Positions 1 through 12,344 of a DNA stretch of 64,000 nt are shown here, in pieces. The notes beneath the pieces were generated by a model. The model was not told the origin of the DNA. It did not search any database and was given only the letters and a program-made list of their open reading frames with translations. The DNA lies in NCBI GenBank assembly GCA_025617745.1, contig CM046858.1, positions 50,165,925 to 50,229,924 on the forward strand, in the 5' to 3' direction. Each line of letters begins with the position of its first letter. Position 1 is the stretch's first letter. The DNA comes from Heliocidaris erythrogramma. Taxonomy: Eukaryota > Echinodermata > Echinoidea > Camarodonta > Echinometridae. Made by a program: the position numbers and the translations under genes.

Positions 1-31
1 AGATATCTGCGACTGAATACTCCCATTTACG

Positions 32-53
32 AAAGCGTATGGCCATACGCTTT
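32..53. repeat. perfect 22-bp palindrome
   Basis: The centre reads GCGTATGGCCATACGC and is extended by three complementary A/T pairs on each side. The match is exact over 22 bp with no loop, and no gene is adjacent. It could be the tip of a hairpin element or a protein-binding dyad; nothing else here decides between them. Confidence 0.6.
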
Positions 54-239
54 AGTCTAACACTGAGTCAATGGGGAAAATGAGTCTGGCATTTTCCGGT
101 CATGTCATATGTTTACTTTTGTGAAGCACATGATGATTTTGAAGTGCTTTTTTTCCACATGGGCTTCATTTTTACACCATATTACATACACTGATAACAT
201 GTAAGGCCAGAAAGCTCAGATTTTATCAATCCTCCACAA

Positions 240-650
240 AGTTACTCAATCACTTTAAGCCCTGCTGTCACTAATGATATCATCTGCAATCGCTTGAGTA
301 TACAATTGGATATAGGATTATTTGCTTGTCAAAGATGTGGAAACCTAATACCATGCTATGTACCTGTATTTCAAGAAGAGTGGAAATCTCCACATCGTTA
401 GTTCTGAAGTTTACCTAAAAGGTTCCTGTTTTTGTGCGGCTTTTTTTTCTTTGCTTTTAAAGCTACCAAGTTGCACTGAATAGAATTTAAGTGAACTGAC
501 ATGCAAGCAAAGTTGCAGAGTAGACATAAACAGATAAACTTCCAACATGTCTGCGTATAAGACGATACTGTTGTATTAATATTAATGGCTCATCATAATT
601 ATTTTAAAAAAATAATAAATCGACAATGCAGATTCCTTTTTCCTAACCAT
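240..650 (+). repeat. dispersed repeat R1, copy 1 (uninterrupted)
   Basis: This stretch aligns by eye over its length with 44806-45145 followed by 46514-46560. Shared landmarks are ATGATATC, TCAAGAAGAGTGGAAAT versus TCAAAAAGTGTGGAAAT, and CCAACATGTCTG..TATAAGACGAT. A shorter third copy lies at 27210-27255. Here the unit continues without a break into TCGACAATGCA, so it is the empty-site reference for the palindromic insertion at 45146. No coding potential is visible. Confidence 0.7.
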
Positions 651-1989
651 ATGATTGCCGAAACGGGTCGGTGCGGCGCGGCGCGGTGGGGTGCGTTAAC
701 TAGTCTTCCACATCAGTCGTTTATAATCGAATTTAAGAAATAGAAATTCCTACGCCATTGACGTAAACTAGTCTTACACATCAGTCTTTTAAATTGAAAT
801 AATCAAAATTGAAGGTACAGAAGGCGTTGAAGGAAGTCACCGGCCACTGACAAAATAAACACTCGAACTGCGAACTGTGGGTGCTTCATCTTCATTTCCA
901 CATGGAAAAAGTATTCAAAATACCCGGGTAAATTATTCAAATTGTCCGCGCGCGGGAAATGGCCATTCATTGTGTAGTGAGCGAACGTACATGTATGTAT
1001 ATGTATGTGTTCAGCACAGTCTCCCTCTAGTGTATAATCGTCCTGTTGGCAGACGTAGTACCAAAGAGTTTAAATACGAAGAGTGCTCAGTGCCGAAATA
1101 AAGCACGCGTATATATTGTGGTACATGTCGATCGGCCCAGAGGGAAAGGTTATAGTCTTAATCAAGATGTTTTTATTTTTTTACTTTCTTTATTTTTTTT
1201 TCTTTTTCTGGACAGCGCTTTTGCCTTTTGGTAAAGCCCTAACTAAAGGGCATAATCTCGATATTGTCCCTTCAAATAAAAACTTATGTCCCAAAACAGT
1301 TAGGAATCAACTCTAACTGCACCAGGGAGGAGAGGGAGAGAGTTGGGAGGGGGGCCTCGGACTAGATGTTTGTATTTTTGTTAAAGTTATTTGCTATGAA
1401 ATTTCTAGTAATATTTATGTGATGATGGGGGGGGGGGGGGGTCCAAACATGTTCCCTGATATTAAGCTCTATATGAGCAAACACTGCGATATTTGACGGG
1501 ATGTCGAGAAAAGTTATTTAAAAATAATAATGTGCTATCTTTATTTTCCTATTAAATCAGAATATTTCATTTGATATATTCCTTATATAAATATAAAGAT
1601 TACATTAAGAGTGGCGTATCCAAGATTATCCAGGAATGTACATACCCCTATGTGCCAGCCAAAACAAAATATGACATAATATGAAATGAAATGTGTACCC
1701 CCTCCCCCCCCCCCCCCCCCCCCCCCCCCGCACAGAAAGAATATAACCAACCATAACCAACTTACGGTAAGTTATTTGTAATATTCCGCTGTAGAAATGT
1801 GAGATGACAGGCGAATAAAACAGTATAGGGGCTTGCTCCGAAGCCATCACCAACGCAAAAGGGCCTTTACCGATTGTACGAAAAGGGGGATGCCCTCCGT
1901 GTTTTGAATTGAATTAACTAGTAACCAACAATATAGCAGCTGATGATATAATTACCAGTCCTATTCTGTCTTTGTAGGAATATCCCATT
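651..1989. other. no gene seen; low-complexity and homopolymer tracts
   Basis: The stretch holds a GC-rich patch (665-695), a T-rich patch near 1170-1205, a G tract near 1428-1441 and a 26-base C tract at 1704-1729. Short open frames are not conserved-looking and cross the homopolymers. Nothing functional is recognised. Confidence 0.5.
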
Positions 1990-2426
1990 ATACTTTTGCC
2001 CACATTTCTCTTTGTCTCTCCTCCCCCCCCCCCTCATTTTTCTCATACTCTCTTTTCTCTCTTACAACAGATCTGTAAAAAATGACTCCAATAGAATTGA
2101 GGAAAAAATAATGATCTCTTATTTTTTTAATTTGTGTTTTTATTAGGAAATCAACAAAAATCACAACAATTACAAGTGATTTACATGATTAAAAACAAAA
2201 TCACTGAGCAAAAAAAAAAAAAAAAAAAAAAAAAAACCCCAACAAAACCAAAATAAAGCAACTGGAACAAAATTAAATAATTTAATCTAATAATATTTGA
2301 TACCCTACACCCCTCCTTTGACAGCCCTGCATCAATTTTGTGCCCCCACCCTTTTACTACATCCCGCATTCGCCCTTGTCATAGAATGTCAGTGTCAGAC
2401 TCATATCCATAACAGGGTTCAGAAGC

Positions 2427-2458
<32 letters not shown>

Positions 2459-2985
2459 ACATTGTCGGTCTCTCGGTACCAAAGACAACCAAACAACGAA
2501 CAGCAAGCAAAAAAACCTTGATGAGCCAAGTTTTGGCAAACTGACATATCATCGGCAAAGCCAACGGCAACGCCACCACCTCGATCGGGATCGCAGAGGG
2601 GTAGACCAAGCCTAGATAGTGCTAGACACCTATCATGTCCATGCACCTATTCCGCTCAGCTATTCCATGCTGCTTGCATGAACATCAGCCATTAGGCTAG
2701 GCGTAATGCGGTGATAGAACATTGATTATACGAATTTATGAATTTAACGCATTGAATTTTGCCTCTGGTACATTAGAAATATAGTAGTGAACTGGAATTT
2801 AGTTAGATTTTCTTCTAACCGCTAGGCTGGGTTTGCTTTCGGGCGGACGTACGTCTGCTACATGGTCGTCTGCTAGTGCACGATCTAATTGGATGTCGTC
2901 ACTCACGTGATCGGTACACGCCCATTTACATTATGTCATCGATAACAAATTGGAATGCACGTGTAGTATGGCAAATTATTTTTTT
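1990..2985 (+). repeat. dispersed repeat, inverted copy at 47500-48170
   Basis: The left part (pyrimidine-rich, then ACAGATCTGTAAAAAATGACTCC and an AATTGAGG block near 2070-2105) is the reverse complement of 48060-48130. The right part (ATCGATAACAAATTGGAATG near 2939) is the reverse complement of 47530-47560. Both copies abut the satellite monomer carrying the AGCATGCATATTCCC box. The middle contains A and C homopolymers plus a (CA)n run and is not shared. No gene is seen. Confidence 0.6.
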
Positions 2986-2989
2986 TGGT

Positions 2990-4330
2990 CGAAAGCATGC
3001 ATATTCCCGGGGATTTGTGCGGGGTTTATTGGACTCACCGAGCCTCAATTATACCCTTCCACAGCTTTAAATTTCATGTAAATCACATTTTTCCTAATTT
3101 CAAATAAATACTAGGGGAATTAAAATCATTTCAAAACCCCTGTTTTTATGTGTTAACCAATGGGAGCTGGAAGGCCAAAAGCATGCATATTCCCGGGGAT
3201 TTATGGGGGTTTATTGGACTCATCGATCCTCAGTTATACCCTTTCAGGGCTTTAAATTTCATGTAAATCACATTTTTCCTAATTTCAAATAAATACTAGG
3301 GGAATTAAAATCATTTCAAAACCCCTGTTTTTATGTGTTAACCAATGGGAACTGGAAGGCCAAAAGCATGCATATTCCCGGGGATTTATGGGGGGTTTAC
3401 TGGACTCACCAAGCCTTCATTATACCTTATTAGAGCTTCAAATTTCATGCACATAACATTTTTTACATTTTCAAAGAAAAATTATGGGAATTATAATCAC
3501 CCTAAAATTCCTTGTTTTTGCGTGTTAACCTATGGCAGACGAGACGTTTTTGGTCAAAAGCATGCATATTCCCGGGGATTTATGGGGGGTTTACTGGACT
3601 CATCAAGCCTTAATTATACCTTTTCAGAGCTTTAAATTTTATGTAAATCACGTTTTTTATATTTTCAAATAAAAATTATGGGAATTATAATCATCCTAAA
3701 ATTCCTTGTTTTCACGTGTAAACCTATGACAGGAGAGACTTTTTGGGGGTAAAAAGCATGCATATTCCCGGGGATTTATGCGGGGTCTATTCAACTAGTT
3801 GAGCCTTAATTATACATTTTCAGAGCTTTAAATTTTATTCAAGGCACATTTTTCAAAATTTTGATTTAATTCTGGGGGAATTATAATCATTCAAAAATTC
3901 CCGTTTTTGCGTGTTAACCTATGGGAGATGGAAGGCCAAAAGCATGCATATTCCCGGGGATTTATGCGGGGTCCCTTGCACCTTTTGAGCCTTCATTAAG
4001 CCTTTTCAGAGTCTCAAATTACATGTAAGCCACATTTGAACTAAATTCAAGGTAATACTAGAGGAACTATAATCATTTTTAAAATCCATGTTTTCACGTG
4101 TTAACCCTATGGCAGATGACTCTGTCAAAAAGCAGGCATGATCCAAGGGATTCATATCGGCATTTATTGACAAAAAAGGTTCAAGAAATGTTTTTTCAAC
4201 TATCCATCCTTTTTCTCGTGCAAAAATCAGACTTGAAAAAGATAGAGTAAGATATGAAATATCAAGAAAAAGTGAGACATATTTTCACGTGTTATACCTA
4301 TGGAGAACGTATTTTTCCGAGTCTGTTTTT
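2990..4330 (+). repeat. ~190-bp tandem satellite, about seven monomers
   Basis: The box AGCATGCATATTCCCGGGG recurs at about 2993, 3179, 3364, 3559, 3756 and 3949, with a decayed copy at 4131. Spacing is 185-197 bp. Each monomer then carries a GGACTCA-like block, TTTAAATTTCATGTAA and a GTGTTAACC(T/A)ATGG block. Adjacent monomers are very similar at the left end and decay toward the right, as at the edge of a satellite array. Two further monomers lie inverted at 47260-47510. Monomer length is close to a nucleosome repeat. Open frames inside it are repeat-derived. Confidence 0.85.
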
Positions 4331-4454
4331 AACACCGCAAAGTATGCCTCCAAAATGTACTACGGAAGTAGGTCAGAGTAATCTGTCTTGATACTATTTA
4401 AAGTCTTTGGTAGTACATAGACGTGTATATGTACAGTGCAGGTTTAAAAAAAGA

Positions 4455-4795
4455 CTAGATTTCCTGTGTGCAGCTAAAAAAACACTCCATAATTCCCATG
4501 AAACGGAGTTGGGTATATACAACTCGCTTGAATTGAGTTGAAGTGGCACAGTTGAAGTCATCTTGTGGCAGTGCATTCCACAGTCTGGTAGTATCTGGGA
4601 AGAATATCCACTGAAAGCCAACAGCTACTGCATAGGGAACAAGAAGCCTGTGGGAGTGCCCGCGACTTCCGTGGATTACTGGGCGCATACCGTACGTAGA
4701 ACCACTCTTTCTTGGAGCAGTATGTGACACTTGGAACCATGTCTTTAATCATTTGTATACAGAATATTGGATTCATAGGATTGCTCTTCTTCGTG
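4455..4795 (-). pseudogene. LINE reverse-transcriptase ORF, C-terminal relic
   Basis: The minus strand encodes a peptide with RGHSHRLL followed about 20 residues later by FFPDTTRLWNALPQD. This is the conserved tail of many non-LTR retrotransposon ORF2 proteins of the CR1/L2/Jockey type (pattern FFPRTxxxWNxLP). The frame is broken upstream: the related segment around 4620-4790 is read in another frame. Only about 110 residues survive, so this is a 5'-truncated, dead insertion. The exact clade cannot be set from this tail. Confidence 0.6.
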
Positions 4796-6036
4796 TGCCT
4801 TTTGTGGGGTAAGCTTATCAGACGACCCAAAAAAAAAACAACAACAAATAAACAAAGCAAAAACATAACAGTCAGAAAGCGCTTAAAGTACATTCATTCT
4901 AGGATTTACTGGTTAAATCTACACTCACATAATAAATGCACAGACTTTGTAGATTGGTTATTTCAAAACGTTTGAATCAAATCTGCAAGTGGGACGTAAA
5001 AACAGAAAAAAAAAAACCCCAACAAATCAGCCACTATGTGAAAAACTTCTGTTGATATTTTGTAAAAAAATAAAGACTCTTTCCCTTTTTACAGTTTGTT
5101 CTTACGATTGAATTGAAATGGTATTTATTAGAAATCCACACAGCAGGCCAAGGACTGAATTACATGGAATGTGCAAATGAAAGCATAAAACAAGATATAT
5201 GGTACACATTTTGAAATGCATTATAGTCATATAATAATATAGGGGAAGGAGAACAGGGGAGAGATAGAGAAAGGGAGAGACGGAAAGAGCAGGAGAAAAC
5301 GAAACAGACAGGCAGAGTTAGAGGGGAGATAATCTACAGATTAATGATTGTTAAAGACATAAATAAGAAAAGTTTGTAATATTAAGGTGCTTATTACCAA
5401 CATGGTTTGTCCAGCACATTTAACACATAGCTTAGTAGCTGGATTTTTCCTTGTGTTTTGTTTACTTATGAAAGAAATATCATCTAATTCTTGCTCTTTG
5501 AAGTTCTGACTATGTAAACGAATGAAGGCTGGAATAATATCAAGATGAATACAAATTCCTTAATTTATTATGTTAAGCGTATCATAGAAAAATTTGGGTA
5601 AAAATATTGTATTAAAGTTGAAAATAGAAAGGCTAGTCCATGATAGTTGATGCGATATTTTTTTTTACTTTGGGTGCTGACGTAGAAAGTTATACCCCGC
5701 CATGTATTATGTGACGATAATGCCAATTTCAATAAATTGAGGTATATAGGCAAATTTACTTCAAATTTGCAGGTACGTGAAGGTATTTTTCTTTAGTCAA
5801 AATTTTATATAGCAATTTTAGGTTAAGTGTAATACGATAACTTCATATCTAAAATTTCCAGGCGTCAAAAAATGAAAGTGCCCAGATGTGATATTAGGGC
5901 CCAGGTATTATAGGAAATGTCAAATCACATATACATTATATAGGTGTGAAGGGATAGGGAGAATACATTATTAAAAATTTTGGGGCAAAAAGAAAAAAAA
6001 AGAAAAAATTTCCATCTTTTAGTAAAATGGGCCCAT
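4796..6036. other. no gene seen; AT-rich intergenic DNA
   Basis: The stretch is AT-rich with a purine-rich (GA) patch at about 5240-5330 and an A-rich run near 5985-6010. The short open frames show no recognisable domain. No element ends are evident. Confidence 0.5.
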
Positions 6037-8048
6037 TTGAAGAAAATAAGTCATCGATGGACATTTAATGGACATTAATGTACGAATTATATCACATTGT
6101 GGTCAAGCGGTCATTACTCACTTTGGAATTCCCAAATTATGTGCCACAGCCCACAGGGGCCTACTTTGACAAATGAAAGAGCCTCACATACACCAGTTCA
6201 TGTCTATCTTGGAATGTTATTCTTAACTACAGTGTAAAATGTGGTCGATTCTTTTAATTTATATCTTTTCAAAGTCATGATGTAGAATTTTTCCCCGTTT
6301 AATCATGCACCAAATACCTCCAGTTCACCATCAGTGAATAACATGATGGGAAACGGTTATTCTTTACACCTTTTTGGATTACATGATGATGTCCTGGAAT
6401 ATGTTGACTATAATGATGTGGTCAAAACTTGCTTATATCCCTTGATCTACTGAAGAGAACCATCAGATTTTACTTCAAGACCTTACAAATAATGGTCTTG
6501 TATAATGTCTGAGAAAGAAATCAGTTACATTTGGGTTTTCAAGTCTTTCCTCTTTTCTAAATCTGTGATATTATAGCTAAATATGCTGGATGAAAAGGAA
6601 CATACTGCAACGTTATTGGGCAAAAAACTAACCTAAATCACATATTGAATACATAATATCGCATACCATAAACACAGTGAAAATGACATTGAAGATGTAA
6701 AGTTCATCATGTGAATAACGGGTAAGCCTGGGAACCGAACAGCATATCTAGAAATGTTGTTTTTAGGCAACTCAAACAACTCTGATACTTACCGGCATAT
6801 TTCAGCAGCAATATTTCAGAGAATATATCATTATTATCACCACAAAAATCTACACATGTTCCGAATGGGATTATTGATTCATTTGCTTATACTGTTATTG
6901 TGACAAAAATACATGAATTCGAACAATGCTTTATTGATTAAAAAAAAAAAAAACCAACAGCTACTGTTTTCAGCCGTATATGTATGTACCACCATAAAAT
7001 TTCATTATTTTGTTTCCTACTTTTTTGTAATTAAGCAGTTCTAATTTAAACTATCATGCCAAACTTATAGAGACAACAAGAAAGGAAACAGCATTTATGA
7101 TAATGTTCATTGCCTTTATAAAGAGCGATGTTATCCCAGTACTACCACCCTCCAAATTAAGGGTCTTGTTCGACAAGTCAAATAAAGGATTTAATTTAAG
7201 CAATTTTATTTATTTATTTTTGTTTTGTTTTTCAGTCGGTAGAAAGTTAGTATGAGTTTCTGTTCTGTTCAAAATGTTCTGTCTTATAATTGTTTTGTTG
7301 TTTAATATTTTGTAATATGTTTTAAACATGCACTGTGCCACATATGATGAAAGTTGACCATGCCGATTTCGACTTCTCGTTGACACAAAGATTGGGGGGG
7401 GGGGGGGGGTAGAATAAACATAAAGAAAGTTTTGACGAAATTAAGAGTTGATTTGTCAATGCTGACAGACCATGCGAAAGATCTTCAAGGGTGGGTCTGA
7501 TGTATAAGGTTGTATAAAATATTCCCATAAATCCTTTATGCTTTACTAATTTTTGTTAAAAATTAATATTATTCTGTTACACGTCTTGGTTACAATATCT
7601 GAGATATAGAGATCCCTTTCCATATGATTTTTGATGGTGACTCCTACATGTCCTAGTGTAGTTTGAAATTTGGGACAATATTCAATTGGATAAGTTGAGA
7701 AGATAGCCATTACGATGATTTACGTTTCTTATAAGGATATAGTCGCAATGATTATATTTGGATAGCTTGGGGAGCACGTCGTTGTCAAGACGGAATTGGG
7801 AGAGGCGACCATGTGAAATCGTTCAGGTGAAGATTGCAATGAGGGATTACAGCCCTTACTATTGAAACCAGTCTGCGATATCACTCGGGAGTGAATAGGG
7901 TGAATTAGCTCCACAACAATGACTTTGCAACCTATTTCTGTCATAATTCAGGCAATGTACTGCATACATTTACTTCAAGACATGTGGGGATTTCCACATG
8001 CGTTGGTGTTGTAGTCTACCTTACAGGGTTTCGGTTTATTGCCACTTG
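6037..8048 (+). repeat. repeat unit U, copy 1 (near-complete)
   Basis: This ~2-kb unit is paralogous, block by block, to pieces of 8437-27136: 6037-6590 with 8437-9042, 6601-7260 with 11152-11810, 7300-7373 with 22345-22423, and 7366-8048 with 26427-27105. Shared anchors include ATATCACATTGTGGTCAAGCG, GTTCGACAAGTC(A/G)AATAAAGG and CTTGGGGAGCACGTCGTTG. It shows no long ORF and probably is itself a non-autonomous element. Its value is as an internal empty-site control for the insertions in copy 2. Confidence 0.8.
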
Positions 8049-8241
8049 GTGTGTGTGTGTGTGTGTGTGTGTAATTGGGCTTTTACAGACGTGTATCAAT
8101 CAGATATGATTATTTACGTCTGGGACCGACCTTTAACGTCACCATCCGAAAGACGTGACTCAGTCTCGAACCTGGGTCCGCTGAATCAGTTTATAACTTC
8201 CACTGGTAGTTGGATTACAGGCGCACGCCACAACGCCCAGT
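8049..8241 (-). mobile_element. SINE with 7SL/Alu-like head and (AC)n tail
   Basis: Read on the minus strand from 8240, the head is GGGCGTTGTGGCGTGCGCC followed by TGTAATCC. This resembles the 5' Alu domain of 7SL/SRP RNA, with about 22 of 27 positions matching human 7SL as I recall it. A short hairpin AACTAC..GTGGAAGTT and a pol III B-box-like GGTTCGAGACT follow. The 3' end runs into an (AC)12-like tail at 8072-8049. The sister copy of unit U at 27105-27120 lacks the whole segment (CCACTTAGTCTAATGCC), so this is an insertion of about 190 bp. A 7SL pseudogene is the main alternative. Confidence 0.5.
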
Positions 8242-8436
8242 TGTCTAATGCCAACTGGTCTTATAGCCAACTGGTTTAACATCATTCGGTCTAATACCAG
8301 TTGGGCTAATAACCAGTTGGTGTAATCATCATTTCGTCCAATTACGATTTGGTCTAATTGTCTTTTCGTCTGATAACCATTTGGTCTATAGACAATTCGT
8401 CTAATAGCCATTTGGTCTAAAAACCATTTGAAAAAA
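8241..8436 (+). repeat. degenerate TTTGGTCTAATAACCA array
   Basis: About eleven 16-18-bp units share GTCTAAT and CCANNTGG with variable bases between, for example ACCAGTTGGT and ACCATTTGGT. It is the same sequence language as the arms of the FB-A elements at 15794 and 22424. Only one arm is present here, between the two U copies. Units are too degenerate, and the host wrong, for CRISPR. Confidence 0.75.
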
Positions 8437-9051
8437 TTAGGTCATCTATGAACATTTAATTGACAGTGATGTATGAATTATATCACATTGTGGTCAAGCG
8501 ATATCATCGCCCACTTTGGAATTTCAAATTGTGCGCCACATAGACCTACTTTGACAAACAAAAGAGCCTAAAATACACAAGTTCATGTCCATTTTGGAAT
8601 GTTTTTCTTAACTACAGGGTAAAATGTTGCCTTTTGAAATGTGAATTACCGTGAAACGGGGCGAATAGGAACCAAAAAAAAATGTCGATTTTTTTTCCAT
8701 TTATATATTTTAAAGTCATGATGTAGGATTTTTTCTTTCCGTATAATCATGCGCCAAATACCTCCAATTGACCATCCATGGATAACATGATAGAAAAAGT
8801 TATTCTCTACACCTTTGTGGATTATTATGATGTCCTGGAATATGTTTAAAATAACGACGTGGTCAAAACTTTGCGTATATCTCTTGATGTACTGAAGAGA
8901 ACCGTCATATTTTACCTCAAGATCCTACAAATAATGGTCTTGGATCTAATGTCTGATTAATAAATGAATTACAATTGGGTTTTCATGTCTTTCCTCTTTT
9001 TTTTACTAAAATCTTTGATGTTATAGCTAGATAAACGGGACAACTCAGAAC

Positions 9052-11142
9052 GGTTACAGCCCTATAGCTAGAAGGTCCGATAGTTAGCGGGTCCGATAGA
9101 CCGACACCCAATAGATAGAAGGTTCGATAGACCGAATGTACGAGAGGGTCCAATAGACAGACGGTTCTATAGACCGAATCGGCGGAGGGTCCTATAGTCA
9201 GAAGGTTCAGTAGGGGTCCGATAGTTAGAAGGTCCGATAGACCGACAATAACGTAAAAACGGTAAAATAAGTGAATACAATAAGTTTTTAATAGTTTTAT
9301 CTCATAAAAAGAAAAGGGTAATGCCTTATCTTTTTCTATGTGTATTGTATAATAAACCGATGCACTAGGTCTGTAGGCCCACCCTCCTCCCCCCCACCAA
9401 AAACAAAAAAAATGGGGAACTTATTTTAAAGTTTTGTTTTATACATTTTCAACATGTTAAAAGTATCATCATCATCATCATCACCGTGGGGCGGGGGTGG
9501 TCCACCCATGCAGCTCAGCCCCCCCCCCGGTTAATTTTGCCACTAAACCGATGCATTGGCAATGGGGAACGCTGACCATTGTTTGAAACATGGAAATCTA
9601 ATTATATGGTGCACACTAAAGCCCCGAGACCCGTCATGCCCGAAGCATTTTTTTCTAGTGGAGCAAGCTGAGGAAAGGGCGTCCCCTTCAAACACAAGTG
9701 TCATTTTTTAAACAAAGAAATCTTATGGGGGGGGGGGGGGGGAAACTTTATAGTTGAATTTTCATTAAATGTAACAAAAGATAAGATTCTGACAACAAAA
9801 GATTCTGCCCGATAAAAATGAAATTGTTTCAATTAGACCCTACCACCTTCCTGGGAGGGGGGCGTTTCCATTTATTAATTTTTTTAAAGGGTTTTCGGGT
9901 GATATTTTCGACCAGCTATGATGTCAGCTTTTATACTTTTTTGAATGTTCACCGACTACACCCATACTACTACCTTGTGGCAAATTTTAGTCCGTGGACT
10001 CTGTCGGGTAAATTATACCATTTTATTGGGGGGGGGGGGGGGGGGGGGGGGGGAATTCGAGAATAGTCGGATACCTCACTGTTCTTGTTACTGCAGGACG
10101 TAAGAGGTGCTTGCTGAAACAAGAAACAAGAAACAATCTAGGCCTAGTTTGTTGATTGTATGAGCGAGCAAAGCGAGCGAACGAGAGAGAGAGAGAAAAA
10201 AATAATTGTATCCTGAGAATAGGTTATAGCGTATTGTTATTCCGTTCTCATAATCCATGTAATCTGTGTAACATGTTATCGGCATCTTCCGTTCTCATAT
10301 TGGGAAGAGACTATTGGTCACAGGCCATTATTTCTGAAAATTCATCTCTTTAGCCCTTTTAGGTCAACATGCCGTTCGATTATTTTCAGTTATGTTGCTA
10401 ACATTCTTTGATTAGAAAAATAGCATAACATTAGCTAGAGATTCAAGATGCAAACCAAATAACTTCCATAAGAATATGACTTATTTATATAATTGGCATT
10501 GGTTTATATACATAAATATGGAGATTATATTAATAACTAATTAATATCAATAATGAAAATATAATGGGCATTGGTAAATAACCCTAATAATGCTAGTGAG
10601 CGAAGTTTTTGAATTTTTGTTTTCTTCTCTTTCCTTTCTGATTTCTTCTTTTATTTTTTCTCTTCTTTTCATTTCTTTTCTTCTTTCCTTTTCAACCTCT
10701 TCCTTTTTTGCTTTTTCTTTGGTTGGAAACCCCCACTTATTTTAACCACTTATTTTTACCCACTTATCATTTTATCCACTATTTTACCCTTTTTACGTAT
10801 TTATTGTCTGTCTATCGGACCTTCTAACTATCGGACCCCTACTGAACCTTCGGACTATCGGACCCTTTTGCCGATTCGGTCTATAGAACCTTCTGTCTAT
10901 TGGACCCTCTCGTACATTCGGTCTATCGAACCTTCTATCTATCGGACCTTCTGACTATCGGACCCGTTGGTCATTCGATCTATAGAACCTTCGGACTATC
11001 GGACCCTCCTGCCGATTCGGTCTATAGAACCTTCTGTCTACTGGACCCTCTCGTACATTCGGTCTATCGAACCTTCTATCTATTGGGTGTCGGTCTATCG
11101 GACCCGCTAACTATCGGACCTTCTTGCTATAGGGATGACCCC
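9052..11142. mobile_element. foldback element FB-B (array-arm inverted repeat)
   Basis: The left end is GGTTACAGCCCTATAGC; the right end, reverse-complemented, is GGGGTCATCCCTATAGC. Both continue into arrays of GGTCCGATAGACCGA-like units (9068-9245 and, inverted, 10800-11125). The flanks ACTCAGAAC at 9043-9051 and 11143-11151 are identical 9-bp target duplications. The uninterrupted paralogous site is at about 6580-6610. The ~1.5-kb interior has a 26-G tract (10028-10053) and no transposase, so the element is non-autonomous. A 9-bp duplication suggests mobilisation by a Mutator-like enzyme (inference). Confidence 0.85.
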
Positions 11143-12344
11143 ACTCAGAACATACTACAACGTAATAAAGAATAATATTTTCTTTGGCAAATCTTTCCTA
11201 AAGCACTTATTAAATACATATAGAATAGCATAAACACTGAAAATGACAATGAAGATATAAAATTGATGTGTGGATAACATGTAAGCCTGAAAACTGAACG
11301 GCATATCTAGAACTTTTGTTTTTAGGCATATCAAACACCCTTACCGGCATATTTCAGCAGCAGTATTTCACAGAATATCGTAAAAATCCACACATGTCCC
11401 CAATGGGATTATCGATTCATGGGCTTACACTGTTATCGTGATAAAAATGCATGAATTCGAACAATTCGTTCTTGTTTAAAAATTTAAAAATCCCAACAGC
11501 TGTTGTTTCCAGCCATACATGCTTGTTCCATCCCAAAGTTTCATTATTCTGGTTCCTACTATTTTTGTAATCAAGCAGTTATAAAACTATTATGCCATCC
11601 ATATATAAACAACGAGAAAGGAAACAAAATTTGTGATTATTTGTTAAAATGTTTCTGCGAGCATGGCCTTTATAAATAGCGATGCTATCCCAATACTCCC
11701 GCCCTCCAAATTAAGGGTTTTGTTCGACAAGTCGAATAAAGGCTTTAATTTAAGCAATTTTATTTGAGTTTTTTGGAAGTTTTCAGTCTAAAGAAAGTTA
11801 GTATGAGTGGGCATTTTAATGACAGAAATATTTTCGCCACTGGCGATGTGATGAACAAAAAATGTCATATGACATCACTCACCATTTGGAAAAAATACGT
11901 AGTTTCAACATTAAATAATTGACATTTTCTCAATCGATCGCATTTCAATAAATGTAATTTTTATTAACATTGAACTGTATGAACTCGGTCTATGTACATC
12001 TAGACCCCAGATGTGTGGAGTGGGGGCTTGCCATGTAAGGGATAGAAGGCTAACTCGTTTTATTCCCGCCACTTGCAAGATTATTAACCATCTATGAAGC
12101 CTGGCCTATGTTCAGTCTTATGTAAATCATAAATTTGATTTGCCTGTGAATTGAAGTTAAGTGAATGCAAAAATTCAATATTATGAGAACATTTTTTTCG
12201 CTCCGTTGCCGCGCTCTCTCGCCTAATAACTTATTTCAAAATATAATCCTGCAGAATTTCTTCTGTCCAAAATGTTTTGTTTTATTTAAACAATTTTTTT
12301 TTTAAATAAGTCTTTTAGTACACGCCTCCTCGTCACAATTTCAA

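Noticed and set aside
8105-8240. Human Alu contamination
   Set aside because: Similarity is confined to the 7SL-like head. Flanks are native unit U sequence, the tail is (AC)n, and an empty site exists in the same window.
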